36,448 bases of DNA from Lentzea aerocolonigenes (GCF_000955955.1 NZ_JYJG01000079.1:1-36448); one strand, 5' to 3'. Numbered from the stretch's first letter, positions 22,800 to 32,115 are shown. A program made the numbers and translations. The notes: generated by a model not told the origin, from the sequence alone.

Positions 22800-24854
22800 G
22801 TGGATGATTTGCCGAGCCAGGACGACGCGAGATCGTCACGCCCGCTGGGACGTGACGAGTTGGCGCGCGACTGGGCGATCAAGGTCAGCCGGACCGCGTA
22901 CATACCGTTGTCTGCCGCGAAGCTCACTGAAGAGTTGCATGAGCTGCTGAACGTCGTGGCCGAGGCGTTGGCGCAGGATCCGGACGTTGCCTCCCAGGTT
23001 GGTGCTCGCCTGGTCGAGATCCACTGCGTTGGGGCTGAGAGCCTGCGGAAGTCCGTTGAGGTGCTGGCTGCGTTCGTGGCGCAGGAAGGTGCCGATGCGC
23101 ACACGGCGGCGATGGTCATCGGGGCCGTGTCGGCGGCGTACACCGGTGCCATTCAGGCGTTCGTGCTGGAGCAGCAGGAGAGTGTCAGCCAGGCGCTGCT
23201 TCGGGCCAATCGGGCCGTGCAGCTGGACTTGCAGGCCAGTGAAGAGCGGTTCGAGGACATCTTCGCGCACTCGTCCACCGGCATTGCGATGGTCAGCTTG
23301 GACGGGGAGCTGGAGCGGGCCAACGAGGCGCTGTGCAACATCTTGAGGCGCGAGGATGTTGCCGGGATGACGTTGACGGACCTGATCGCGCCCGCGGATC
23401 TGCCGTTGATCAACGATGCGCTGGCCGGGCTGAAGTTCGGGCGGATGCGGAGGGTTGAGGAGCGGCCCCGGTTGATCGACCGGGATGGGGAGCACTTCCG
23501 GGTGTTGCTCGCGGCGACTGTGCAGAAGGACGCGGAGGACAACCCGAAGCACTTCGTGGTGATGATCGACGATGACAGCCAGCTGACGTTGCTGGGTGGG
23601 CGGTTGCAGTACCAGTCGTTGCACGATGCGCTGACCGGGTTGCCGAACCGGCAGTACCTGACGACGAGGCTGGAGTCGTTGCTGCACAGCGACATTGAAC
23701 ACGGAGTGACGCTGTACCACCTGGACCTGGACGCCTTCGCGGTGATCACGGACGGGCTGGGGCGGGAGATCGGCGACAAGGTGCTCAAGCTCGTGGCTGA
23801 GCGGTTGAGTGCCGTGTTCTCGAGCGAGAAGGCGATGGTGGCGCGGCTCGAAGGGGACGAGTTCGCGGTGCTGGTGGAGAACGGGGCCGAGACGCCGGAC
23901 GTGGAGTCCACGATTCGGACCATTGAGCACGAACTGGCTGAACCGGTCTACTTCGGCGATCACGGGATCGCGGTGTCGGCGAGCATCGGTGTGCTGCCGC
24001 GGTTACATCCTGGAGGGCATCCCGCTGAGGTGCTGCGGGCGTCGGACATGACGTTGCGCAGGGCGAAGCGGAGTGGGCGGCGGCAGTGGGGGCTGCACGA
24101 CGCGACGCAGGACAAGCGGGAGCAGGACGAGTTCGCGCTCGCTGCGGTGATGCCGGGGGCTTGGGAGAACGGCGAGATCGAGGTCGTGTTCAACCCCGTG
24201 ATGAAGCTCGACGGGGCGGCGCGGGTGTGCGTCGAGGCTGAGCTGAACTGGCGGCACCGGGACGTCGGGCTGATCGCGCACGAGAAGTGCGTGTCGATGG
24301 CCGAGCACACCGGGTTGATGTTGCCGCTGGGCGAGTGGATGTTGCGCAGGGCTGCCGAGGCGGCTTGCGTGCACGACGAGATTCTTGCGGTGTGCCTGAC
24401 GGAGAGCATGGCCAACAGTCCGGACCTGGTGCGGGACGTGCGGCGGGTGCTGGCGGACACCGGGTTGCCTGCTGCGCGGTTGCTGCTCGGGTTCCCGGTG
24501 CACGTGCTGGCGTCCGAGGACAGCGAGGCAGCCGACAACCTGGATCTGTTGTCGGACATGGGGATTCACATCGGGGCGCGCGACTTCAAGGGGTCGACGG
24601 CCGAGATCGAGCTGGTGCGGGCGCTCGGCGTGAAGGCCGTGCGGATCAAGGGGCGTCGCCAGAAGCCCGATGAGCTGGTGTCGCACGTGCTCAGCGACCT
24701 CGTCGGGTTCGTGCACGAGGCCGGTGGGCTCGTCGTGATCGACGCGATCGAGGACGCTGAGCAGCGGGACTGGTGGAATGAGCTCGGCGCCGACGCCGGG
24801 GTCGGGCCGGTGTTCTGCTTGGAGCCGACTACTGAGTGGCCCGACGCGGGCTGA
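22800..24854 (+). CDS. PAS-GGDEF-EAL protein with degenerate EAL domain
   Basis: The ~684-aa protein has a helical N-terminal sensor region, a PAS domain (about 145-260; ERFEDIFAHSSTGIAMVSLDG), a GGDEF domain (about 275-435) and an EAL-like domain (about 440-680). The GGDEF motif reads EGDEF (near 350) and the usual Asn of the INDxLGH region is Thr (VITDGLGREIGD), so cyclase activity is uncertain. The EAL domain keeps the first Glu (VEAELNWRH) but has GARDFKGSTAEI for DDFGTGYSSL, VRIKG for LKID and IDAIE for AEGVE. Phosphodiesterase activity is therefore unlikely. The GTG at 22800 is preferred; a TTG at 22755 is possible. It probably acts as a cytoplasmic c-di-GMP sensor or signalling adaptor. 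Confidence 0.82.
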   Translation: MDDLPSQDDARSSRPLGRDELARDWAIKVSRTAYIPLSAAKLTEELHELLNVVAEALAQDPDVASQVGARLVEIHCVGAESLRKSVEVLAAFVAQEGADAHTAAMVIGAVSAAYTGAIQAFVLEQQESVSQALLRANRAVQLDLQASEERFEDIFAHSSTGIAMVSLDGELERANEALCNILRREDVAGMTLTDLIAPADLPLINDALAGLKFGRMRRVEERPRLIDRDGEHFRVLLAATVQKDAEDNPKHFVVMIDDDSQLTLLGGRLQYQSLHDALTGLPNRQYLTTRLESLLHSDIEHGVTLYHLDLDAFAVITDGLGREIGDKVLKLVAERLSAVFSSEKAMVARLEGDEFAVLVENGAETPDVESTIRTIEHELAEPVYFGDHGIAVSASIGVLPRLHPGGHPAEVLRASDMTLRRAKRSGRRQWGLHDATQDKREQDEFALAAVMPGAWENGEIEVVFNPVMKLDGAARVCVEAELNWRHRDVGLIAHEKCVSMAEHTGLMLPLGEWMLRRAAEAACVHDEILAVCLTESMANSPDLVRDVRRVLADTGLPAARLLLGFPVHVLASEDSEAADNLDLLSDMGIHIGARDFKGSTAEIELVRALGVKAVRIKGRRQKPDELVSHVLSDLVGFVHEAGGLVVIDAIEDAEQRDWWNELGADAGVGPVFCLEPTTEWPDAG

Positions 24855-25326
24855 GGTGCACGAGGATCAGCGCGAAGCCCGCGATGGTCACCATGCGCAG
24901 GGCGGCGGTGATGCCGTTCCAGTCCTTCGACTGCCACATGGCGAACCACTCGCCGCCGACGGTGATGAAGCCGCCGAGGAACAGGGCCACGATCATCAGC
25001 AGGCCGGCGGACGCGAACTTGCGCGCGCTGTCCTCCTTGTCGCGGATGTAGGCGATGGTGCCCGCGGTCAGCAGGACCGCTGAGATCGCCTCCCAGACGA
25101 TGATCGCGACGTAGACGATCGTGACCGCGGCGGGGCTGGTGATGGCCCGCCACTTCAGCTCTTTGCCGAACGTGGTGTCCATCGAGAGGACGTGCTTCAC
25201 GAACGCCTCGTTCGTGCCGTAGTCCGTGACGTTGCCGAGCACCACGAGAAGCATGTTGAGAGCGATGAACCCGACGGTCACCGCCACAACCGCGCGCAAG
25301 CTGCCGACCCGAGCAAGTAGACGCAT
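24829..25326 (-). CDS. DUF2165 small integral membrane protein
   Basis: The 165-aa protein has four predicted membrane helices (about residues 10-30, 65-90, 102-122 and 135-155). It carries the DUF2165 landmarks: GNVTDYGTNEAFVKHVLSMDTTF after the first helix, WRAITSPA before the second, and GGEWFAMWQSKDWNG before the last. No function is known for the family. The ATG at 25326 was chosen because the hydrophobic segment follows directly; the longer reading adds a Thr/Arg-rich extension. Its 3' end overlaps the convergent GGDEF-EAL gene by 26 bases. Confidence 0.88.
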   Translation of the reverse strand: MRLLARVGSLRAVVAVTVGFIALNMLLVVLGNVTDYGTNEAFVKHVLSMDTTFGKELKWRAITSPAAVTIVYVAIIVWEAISAVLLTAGTIAYIRDKEDSARKFASAGLLMIVALFLGGFITVGGEWFAMWQSKDWNGITAALRMVTIAGFALILVHLSPRRATQ

Positions 25327-25405
25327 GGCGCGGACAGTAACCGATGAGGTGCGGGCAGTGAGGCGGGTTGGATCTTCTCCCATCCGCTGGGCGTGTTCGC
25401 CGGAG

Positions 25406-28400
25406 TCAGCAGGGGTTTTGGAACGGCACCTGGGGCAGCCGGGACTGCCACAGCTGTTCGGTCAGCGCGCCTCGTGAGGCCGCGCAGATGCGGTCTGTCT
25501 CGTGCGCGATGTCGAGGTCGAGCAGGCGCAGCACGCCGTCGCCGGAGGTGACCATCAGCACCCGGCTGTTCGGTCTGAACAGAACGTACGGCTCGGCACC
25601 GGAGGCGAGCACCATCGGCAGGCCCATCGCGGTCGCCTCGGCCGGATTGCTGATGTCCCACAACCGGAACGTGTTGTCCGCGCTGCCGCTCGCGAGCGTC
25701 TTCCCGTCGGGCGTCACCGAGAGCGAGGTGACCCCCTGGGTCTGGCCGGTGAGGACGCCGAGCGACACCGGCTTCTCCCGGTCGCGCACGTCGAAGAGCC
25801 GGATCGCCTTGTCGGCTCCGCCGGTGATCAGCGTCCGGCTGTCCGGGGTGTAGGCCACGCGCAGCACCGGCTCGTGGTGGTCGTCGACCGGCTTGCCCAG
25901 CAGCCGTGGTTTCGCGGGGTCGGTCATGTCCCACAGCCGGAACGTGCGGTCGCTGCTCACGGTCACCAGGGTCTTGCCGTCCGGGCTGAACGTCAGGTCG
26001 TTGATGTACCCGTCGTGCCCCGTCAGCGGATCACCCAGCTGGACGGGGTGTGCGGGGTCGCTGATGTTCCACACCCGCAGCGACTTGTCGTCGTTGCCGG
26101 TCACCATGGTTCTGCCGTCGGGGGAGAACGCGAGCGGGTTGGTGAACCTGGTGGTGACCGAGATCGGCGGTCCGAGCGGCACGACGTGCGCGGGATCGCG
26201 CGCGTCCCACAGTCGTACCTTCCCGTCGCCGGACGCGGAGCCGAGCACCTTGTCGTCCTGCGTGAGCTTCGCCTTGAAGGCCGTCTTGTCCGGGACGGCC
26301 TGCGGCCCTCCGATCGGCTTGAGCGCGAACGGTTCCGTGTTGTCCCACAGCTGCAACAGCTTGCCGCCGTTGCCGCTCAAGAGCAGTTTGCCGTCCGCGT
26401 TGAACGCGGGAGGTCCCACGTTGGTGGCGGCGATCGGCACCTGGTTCTGCGGCAACGACCACAGCCGGACCGAGTTCTCGTTCGCCCCGGTCGCGAGGGT
26501 GCGGCCGTCCGGGGAGAAGCCGACGGCGAACAGACCGCCGCTGGGCGCCGCGAGCGGCTTGCCGAACTTGGTCGGGTTGGCGGGGTTGGTGACGTTCCAC
26601 AACCGGGCGGTGGCGTCCGACGCGCCGCTCGCCAGGAGATGTCCGTCGGGGCTGAACTTCACCGACCACACGGGGCCGGAGTGGCCGACGAGCGCGTCCC
26701 CGACCGGGCTCTGCGTGGCCGGGTCCCACAGCCGCACGGTCTGGTCGTCGCTGCCGGACGCGATGAGCTTGCCGTCGGGGCTGAACGTCACCGAGTGCAC
26801 GCCGTTGGTGTGCCCGGTCATCGGCTTGCCGATCATGGTCCGGGTCGCGACGTCCCAGACGCGGACCATCTGGTCGTCGCCGGACGTGGCGAGCGTCTTG
26901 CCGTCGGGGGAGAAGGCGAGCGTCCTGACCGCCGCGGTGGCGCCGCGCAGCGGTTCACCGAGCGGCGTCGGGTTCGCCGGGTCGCTGACGTTCCACAGCC
27001 GTGCGGTCTTGTCCTCGTTCGCCGCGGCGAGCGTCTTGCCGTCCGGGCTGAACTCCAGCAGGTAGCTGGTGCCGTTGCCCGTCTCGATGGACTTGAGGAG
27101 CTTCGGCGCGGCCCTGTCGGTGATGTCCCAGAGCTTGATCGTCTTGTCGTTGCCGGTGGTGGCGAGCACCTTGTCGTCGGGGGAGAACACCGCGGAGGTG
27201 AGCCAGTCCTTGTGACCGGTGATCACCGCCAGCGGCTTCGGGTTCGAGCGGTCGCGCACGTCCCACAGGCGTGCGGTGCGGTCGTAGCTCGCCGTCGCGA
27301 GGACCGTGCCGTCCTTGGTGAACGACGTCAGGTAGACCGCGCCGGTGTGCCCTTGCAGCGGCACGGACAACGGGGTCTGCTGGTTCGCGATCAGCTTGGA
27401 GGCCACGTCCTGGTCGTCCGGCCGCATCCGGTGCGCGGCGAGCAGCATCTGCGCGGCGAGCGACGGATCGGTGTCGGCGATCCGGTCCGCCTCGGCCACG
27501 ACCTGGCCGAACACCGCGTCGTTGCGCTGCCGCACGGCGATCACCGCGGCGCTGGCCGCGATCAGCGCGAACACCACCACGAGCGCGACCGCGCTGCGGC
27601 GCAGCCAGGTGCTCTTGCGGTGCTGGCGCTCTGAGGCCCGCACGAACTCCTTCGCGAGCGTGGTGACCTGCTGCTGCCGCGCGCCTTCCAGCCGTGCGCC
27701 GCGGTAGAGCAACGACGAGTCGCGGTCGCTCGACGCCCACGTCGCCGCGTCCTCCTCCAGCCGCTGCCGGGCGAGGTTGCCGGCCCGGTCCTCGTCGATC
27801 CAGCTGCGCAGCCGGGGCCAGGCGTGCAGCAACGCCTCGTGCGTGATCTCCACGCTGCCGGCGTCGACCGTGATCAGGCGGGCGCGGGTGAGGACCTCGA
27901 GCGCGCGTTCCGTGGCGGTGTGGTTCGCGGCCGCCTCGAGCAGGTTGTGGCGGCTCGAGCGACGGCGGGTGTCCTGCGTGTCGTCGCCGACCCGGACCAG
28001 GCGCAGGAGCAGCTGCCGGCCGGCTGCCTGACCGGACTCGTCGAGGTCGGACCAGGCGCGTTCGGCCGTGGTGGCGACGGCGCCCTGGATGCCGCCCGCG
28101 GCCCGGTAACCGGCGATCGTGAGGCGGCCCGCCTGCCTGCGCTGCCACGTGACCAGCAGGGCGTGGCTGAGCAGCGGGAGCGCGCCGGCGTCGTAGGCGT
28201 CCTTGCCGCGGCGGTTGTGCGCGCCGAGGTCGCGCAGCATGAGGTCGACCAGACCCGGTTCGAGCTGCAGGCCGGCGGCCTTGGCCGGGTTCGCGACCGC
28301 GTCGCGCACCTCGGCGGACGACATCGCGCCGAGCACCATCTGACGGTTCTGCAGGGCCTCGGCGAGCTCGGGGAAGTCGAGGCAGCGGGCGTAGAAGTCG

Positions 28401-29215
28401 GCCCGCACGCCCAGCAGGACCGACGTCTTCTCCGCGGCCGCGTGCAGGGCCTGCACGAAGACCCGCAACCGGTTCTCGTCGCCGCCGAGGGTGAACGCCT
28501 CCTCGAACTGGTCGACGACCAGCACCCTGTCGCCGACCGCGAGCTGCACCTCGTGTGCGAACTCGACCAGCGCCTCGGAGTCGGCGGCGGCCTCGAGCGT
28601 GAGGATCAGGTCCGGCACCTGGAGCGCGAGCTCCTTGAGTGGATCGGTGCCGGGGGAAATGATGACTGCGTCTTTCCCGAGCCGGGGAAGAACACCGGCC
28701 TTCATCAAACTCGACTTGCCGGCACCGGACGCGCCGACGAGCATCGTGATGCCGTTCTCGTTGATTCTGGCGAGAAGGGTGTTCGTCGCCCTTTCCCGGC
28801 CGAAGAACCAATTCGCGTCCTGCGGTCCGAATGCGCTCAATCCCATGTACGGGCAGACGGCGCTGTCTTCCTGCGGGGGCGCGTCCGTTTCCGTGACCGG
28901 GCTCGCGAGCGCCTCTTCCCAGAGAATGCGCCACGCGTCCAGGTCGTACAGCCCGTCGATCGCCGGCTGGGGCTTCCGCTTGCGCGCCTCGCCGACGAGG
29001 ATCTCCAGCACGGCGCTCAGCCCGCTGAACCTGGCGGGGACGTTGCGCCCTCGCCGCCAGTCGCTGACGCGCTGCGCCGGTACGCGAACCGGTCTGCCCT
29101 GCTCGTCCGTTCGGCGGGCACGGGCGACCGACTCCGTGACCCGCTTCAGGGGTGGGTCACCTGCCTCCGCGTAGAGCAGCGCGAAGCGCTCCGCGAAGAC
29201 GCCACGGGGTCCCAA
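25406..29215 (-). CDS. nSTAND NTPase with HTH-like N-terminus and 14 WD40 repeats
   Basis: The 1269-aa protein is a large signalling NTPase. Residues 1-100 resemble the HTH-like domain of actinobacterial nSTAND proteins (RVPAQRVSDWRRGRNVPARF). The nSTAND domain follows CPYMGLSAFGPQDANWFFGRE, with Walker A GASGAGKSS at about 158 and Walker B VLVVDQFEEAF near 232. One membrane helix lies at about 540-560 (AVALVVVFALIAASAAVIAV). From about 615 to 1255, 14 WD40 repeats end in LWD/LWN/VWD-type dipeptides, enough for two seven-bladed propellers. The TTG at 29215 has GGAGG 4 bases upstream. The ligand is unknown; related proteins act in signalling and sometimes in anti-phage defence. Confidence 0.9.
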   Translation of the reverse strand: MGPRGVFAERFALLYAEAGDPPLKRVTESVARARRTDEQGRPVRVPAQRVSDWRRGRNVPARFSGLSAVLEILVGEARKRKPQPAIDGLYDLDAWRILWEEALASPVTETDAPPQEDSAVCPYMGLSAFGPQDANWFFGRERATNTLLARINENGITMLVGASGAGKSSLMKAGVLPRLGKDAVIISPGTDPLKELALQVPDLILTLEAAADSEALVEFAHEVQLAVGDRVLVVDQFEEAFTLGGDENRLRVFVQALHAAAEKTSVLLGVRADFYARCLDFPELAEALQNRQMVLGAMSSAEVRDAVANPAKAAGLQLEPGLVDLMLRDLGAHNRRGKDAYDAGALPLLSHALLVTWQRRQAGRLTIAGYRAAGGIQGAVATTAERAWSDLDESGQAAGRQLLLRLVRVGDDTQDTRRRSSRHNLLEAAANHTATERALEVLTRARLITVDAGSVEITHEALLHAWPRLRSWIDEDRAGNLARQRLEEDAATWASSDRDSSLLYRGARLEGARQQQVTTLAKEFVRASERQHRKSTWLRRSAVALVVVFALIAASAAVIAVRQRNDAVFGQVVAEADRIADTDPSLAAQMLLAAHRMRPDDQDVASKLIANQQTPLSVPLQGHTGAVYLTSFTKDGTVLATASYDRTARLWDVRDRSNPKPLAVITGHKDWLTSAVFSPDDKVLATTGNDKTIKLWDITDRAAPKLLKSIETGNGTSYLLEFSPDGKTLAAANEDKTARLWNVSDPANPTPLGEPLRGATAAVRTLAFSPDGKTLATSGDDQMVRVWDVATRTMIGKPMTGHTNGVHSVTFSPDGKLIASGSDDQTVRLWDPATQSPVGDALVGHSGPVWSVKFSPDGHLLASGASDATARLWNVTNPANPTKFGKPLAAPSGGLFAVGFSPDGRTLATGANENSVRLWSLPQNQVPIAATNVGPPAFNADGKLLLSGNGGKLLQLWDNTEPFALKPIGGPQAVPDKTAFKAKLTQDDKVLGSASGDGKVRLWDARDPAHVVPLGPPISVTTRFTNPLAFSPDGRTMVTGNDDKSLRVWNISDPAHPVQLGDPLTGHDGYINDLTFSPDGKTLVTVSSDRTFRLWDMTDPAKPRLLGKPVDDHHEPVLRVAYTPDSRTLITGGADKAIRLFDVRDREKPVSLGVLTGQTQGVTSLSVTPDGKTLASGSADNTFRLWDISNPAEATAMGLPMVLASGAEPYVLFRPNSRVLMVTSGDGVLRLLDLDIAHETDRICAASRGALTEQLWQSRLPQVPFQNPC

Positions 29216-29392
29216 GGGCCCTCCACCTCGTCCGGACCGGAAAACGTGGACCGCCCGTCTGAGCTGCGGCGCACGCGCCGGACGGGCTGTCCTCCGCCCA
29301 CCCTAACGAGGTGGTCTGACAACCTCGACCGCACGTCCTTCACGAGACACGGGAGACCGTCAAAGTGGCAGTGACCAACTGGGGCAAGGTTT

Positions 29393-29430
29393 CCACGGCT
29401 GAGGAGCACTGGGGGTCTCCTCAGCCGTGG
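29393..29430 (-). terminator. Strong hairpin terminator after the LCP gene
   Basis: CCACGGCTGAGGAG and CTCCTCAGCCGTGG pair perfectly (14 bp) around a 10-base loop, 37 bases past the LCP stop codon on the minus strand. There is no U-tract. It isolates the LCP gene from the downstream nSTAND gene, whose promoter must lie in 29216-29392. Confidence 0.75.
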
Positions 29431-29467
29431 CCCGGGCCAAGCGAATGGCAGGGCGCGGCCTGCTAGA

Positions 29468-30367
29468 TCAGGCTGCCCTCCACAGCGCATCCGCTTCTGG
29501 TTGCTTGGGCTGAACCCTGTTCGGATCTGGCAGATACGTTTCCGTCGGCAGCGTCACGTAGGTGATGCTCTCCGGTTTCAACGCGGTGAGTTTTCCCGCG
29601 AGGTCCGCCAATTTCGAGATCGACCCGATTTCCTCGTCCGTGACGATCGACTTCGTCAGCACGTCCGCGAGCTGGAATGTTTTCTGCGGGCTCGCGAGCC
29701 AGTTCTCGCCTGCGATCTTCTCGCTCAGCGCCCGCATGAACAGCTGCTGGTTCTTGATGCGGTTGAGGTCGCTGCCGTCACCGATGCTGTAGCGGGTCCG
29801 CACGAATGCGAGCGCCTGCGTTCCGTCGAGCTTGGTCGGCCCGGCCGGCACGTGCAGCCCGCTCTTGTCGTCGTCGATCGGCTCCGGGACGTTGATGTCG
29901 ATGCCGCCGAGCCGGTCGATGACGTCGCGGAAGCCGTTGAAGTCGATCTGGACGAAGTGGTCGATCCGGATGCCGCTCATCTGCTCGACCGTGGCCACCG
30001 TGCACGCCGCGCCGCCGGTGGAGAAGGCGCTGTTGAACATGGCGATGCTCGCCGGTGGGTGGTTGCCGCACCTCGGCCGCGGGACCATCGTGTCGCGCGG
30101 GATGCTGACGACCCTGGCCTGGTCACCGGCGGCGTTGAGCTGCACGACCATGGCGGTGTCGGACCGGCCGTCGTCCTTGCCGATCAGGAGGATGTTGAGC
30201 GGGCGGCCGGGCGTCGACGGAGGCCTGGGGTGGGTGATCTCCTTGGCCAGATCGACGGTCTTGAGATTGCTCTCGAGCTTCCAGTAGGAACCCCCGACCA
30301 CGACGCCCGCCGTGATGACCACGGCGGCCCCCGAGACCGCGAGCCATCGTTTCAAGTGGACGTTCAT
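29468..30367 (-). CDS. LytR-CpsA-Psr (LCP) family cell-wall ligase
   Basis: The 299-aa protein has an N-terminal membrane anchor (about 9-29, AVSGAAVVITAGVVVGGSYW) and an extracellular LCP domain. Landmarks are LNILLIGKDDGRSDTAMVVQL, VVSIPRDTMVPRPRCG (conserved Arg and Asp), FVQIDFNGFRDVIDRLGGIDINVPEPI and the ALAFVRTRYSIGDGSDLNRIKNQQ motif with its arginines. The family transfers undecaprenyl-linked polymers such as arabinogalactan or teichoic acid to peptidoglycan; the polymer here is unknown. GAGGG precedes the ATG at 30367 by three bases. It lies 46 bp downstream of the nucleoside hydrolase gene and may share its transcript. Confidence 0.9.
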   Translation of the reverse strand: MNVHLKRWLAVSGAAVVITAGVVVGGSYWKLESNLKTVDLAKEITHPRPPSTPGRPLNILLIGKDDGRSDTAMVVQLNAAGDQARVVSIPRDTMVPRPRCGNHPPASIAMFNSAFSTGGAACTVATVEQMSGIRIDHFVQIDFNGFRDVIDRLGGIDINVPEPIDDDKSGLHVPAGPTKLDGTQALAFVRTRYSIGDGSDLNRIKNQQLFMRALSEKIAGENWLASPQKTFQLADVLTKSIVTDEEIGSISKLADLAGKLTALKPESITYVTLPTETYLPDPNRVQPKQPEADALWRAA

Positions 30368-30413
30368 ACCCTCGACGGTCCCGGCTGTTTGTCCGGATCC
30401 CGTCGGTGGTTCG

Positions 30414-31355
30414 TCATGGTTGTGTCACAGCGTGCCTCAGCTGGTCGAGGAAGACGTCGTGCTGGGTCGTGACGGCGTACTTGGCCTTCGTGCGTTCGGT
30501 GGCGATGTCCCGGCCGAACGGGCTGCCCTCGGCGAGGAACCGCTGGTCGGCCACGAGAGCGCCGCGGGTGTAGCGGCCGGTGAGCTCGATGGCGAACCGG
30601 TCTTCGGTGTACGTGGCGAGATCCGGGTCGAGCATGATCGCGGCGGCGAGCGGGTCGTGCGGGACGAAGCCGGTCCTGCCGAGGAAGCTGCCGTAGAAGT
30701 CGGCGTAGAAGCCGAGAATCTTGCGTGCGTAGTTGTGCGGTGGAAGCGCTTCCAGCCACTCTCCCGGTGCGTGACTGGCCATCGTGACGTCGAGGCCGAC
30801 GATCGTCAGGTCCTCGAAGCCCGCCTGCAGCACGAGGTCGGCGGCTTCCGGGTCGTGCCAGAAGTTGGCCTCCGCGTAGCTCGTGATGTTGCCGGGGACG
30901 TTGAGCGCGCCACCCATGATGACGACCTTGTCGATGAGGCGGGGGAGCTGTGGCTCGATCTGCAGCGCCAGTGCCACGTTGGTGAGCGGGCCGATGGCGA
31001 GCAGGTTCAGCTCGCCGGGGTTCGTTCGGGCCAGGCGGGCGAGCTGCTCCGCGGCGCTTTCGTTCGTGTGTGCCGTGGTGGGTTCGTCTCCGGCGTGGCC
31101 GCCCAGGCCGTCCTCGCCGTGGACGTTCTCGGCGGTCATGAGCGGCTGTGCGAGTGGCCTGGCGGCGCCTTTCGCCACCGGAGCCTTGATCCCGAGGCGT
31201 TCGGTGAGCCGCAGGGCGTTGGCCGTGGCCTGCTCGACCGGCACGTTTCCGTGCACCGTGCCGATCGCGACGATTTCGGCGTCCGGCCGGGCACGCAGGT
31301 AGTACAAAGCAAGGGCATCATCGATGCCGGGATCCGCGTCGACGATGATCCGCAT
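30414..31355 (-). CDS. Inosine-uridine preferring-type nucleoside hydrolase
   Basis: The 313-aa enzyme has the family's N-terminal Ca-binding Asp cluster VDADPGIDDALAL (about 5-17), the VHGNVPVEQATANALRL segment, GPLTNVALAL, VVIMGGAL, EANFWHDPEAADLVL with the catalytic-site Asn and His, and the late FVPHDPLAAAIMLDP. It hydrolyses N-ribosides to base and ribose; base preference cannot be told. The ATG at 31355 places the Asp cluster at the usual distance; one four codons upstream (31367) is also possible. The start is only 28 bp from the divergent GNAT gene, so their promoters must overlap each other's coding ends. Confidence 0.9.
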   Translation of the reverse strand: MRIIVDADPGIDDALALYYLRARPDAEIVAIGTVHGNVPVEQATANALRLTERLGIKAPVAKGAARPLAQPLMTAENVHGEDGLGGHAGDEPTTAHTNESAAEQLARLARTNPGELNLLAIGPLTNVALALQIEPQLPRLIDKVVIMGGALNVPGNITSYAEANFWHDPEAADLVLQAGFEDLTIVGLDVTMASHAPGEWLEALPPHNYARKILGFYADFYGSFLGRTGFVPHDPLAAAIMLDPDLATYTEDRFAIELTGRYTRGALVADQRFLAEGSPFGRDIATERTKAKYAVTTQHDVFLDQLRHAVTQP

Positions 31356-31383
31356 GCACTCGATCATGCCACCGGGGGATGAC

Positions 31384-31854
31384 ATGACAGTCCGACTTGC
31401 CGAGGTTTCCGACGCTGCTGACGTTGCGCTGGTGCACGTGCGCACCTGGCAGGTCGTCTATCGCGGCCACATGCCGGACGAGCTGCTCGACAACCTCTCC
31501 GTGGAAGCGCGCACATCGATGTGGGAACGCCTCATCCCGTCCGGCGGGGTGTGGGTGGCGTTGCTCGACGGGGCGGTCGTCGGGTTCGCCTCCACCGGGC
31601 CGTCGCGTGATGCGGATGCGGCTTCCGAGCTCTACGCGATCTACCTGCTGCCCTCGGCGTGGGGATCCGGGCTGGCCGAGCCGCTCCTGACGACGGCTTT
31701 GTCCGGAATGACCGACACCGTTCTGTGGGTGCTGGAAGACAATCCTCGGGCTCGTCGGTTTTACGAACGCTTGGGATTTGTTGTGGATGGCATGACCCGG
31801 GTCGAGGAGTTCGGCTCCTCCGTTGTCAAAGAGGTTCGTTACCGTCGCAGCTAG
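31384..31854 (+). CDS. GNAT family N-acetyltransferase
   Basis: The 156-aa protein has a complete GNAT fold: VRLAEVSDAADVALVHVRTW at the start, a YRGHMPDELLD segment, ELYAIYLLPSAWGSGLAEPLL as the acetyl-CoA loop (W-G-x-G-L-A variant) and LEDNPRARRFYERLGFVVDG near the end. GGGGGATGAC directly before the ATG at 31384 is the ribosome site. The substrate is unknown. It is divergent from the nucleoside hydrolase gene. Confidence 0.88.
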   Translation: MTVRLAEVSDAADVALVHVRTWQVVYRGHMPDELLDNLSVEARTSMWERLIPSGGVWVALLDGAVVGFASTGPSRDADAASELYAIYLLPSAWGSGLAEPLLTTALSGMTDTVLWVLEDNPRARRFYERLGFVVDGMTRVEEFGSSVVKEVRYRRS

Positions 31855-31935
31855 AAACAGTTGCACATAAGACATTCCCCTCTTTTGGCGGTATGTGCTC
31901 GACTTGCTCGTGTCCGAAGTGGATGGTCCGGTCTG

Positions 31936-32115
31936 GTGAGCCTGTGGAACTGGAATGGCTGCGGCTGGCCCGTACCCGCCGGCTGCTGGCTGTACCTGGC
32001 TTTCGCGGTGGCGGTGACGCTCGCCACGACCGTCGCACTGGTGGCCGTGGGACTCAGCCGCGCACCCCGTGCGCGGCCAGCGCCTCGAGGAACCGGTCGG
32101 CGTCAACCGGCGTGA
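31936..32115 (+). CDS. Possible small membrane protein
   Basis: A 59-codon frame from GTG at 31936 encodes VSLWNWNGCGWPVPAGCW, then one hydrophobic helix (LYLAFAVAVTLATTVALVAVGL), then a basic Pro/Arg-rich tail. This suits a one-pass membrane protein. Against it, the ribosome site is poor and the last 62 bases overlap the convergent PH-like gene. If real, it fills the 199-bp gap downstream of the GNAT gene. Confidence 0.3.
   Translation: MSLWNWNGCGWPVPAGCWLYLAFAVAVTLATTVALVAVGLSRAPRARPAPRGTGRRQPA

Noticed and set aside
25500..27400. Regular DNA repeats as a possible CRISPR or satellite
   Set aside because: The repeats are in frame, vary in sequence and encode WD40 units.
25502..27634. 710-codon plus-strand open frame
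   Set aside because: Antisense to the WD40 region; its apparent repeats mirror the WD40 DNA repeats.
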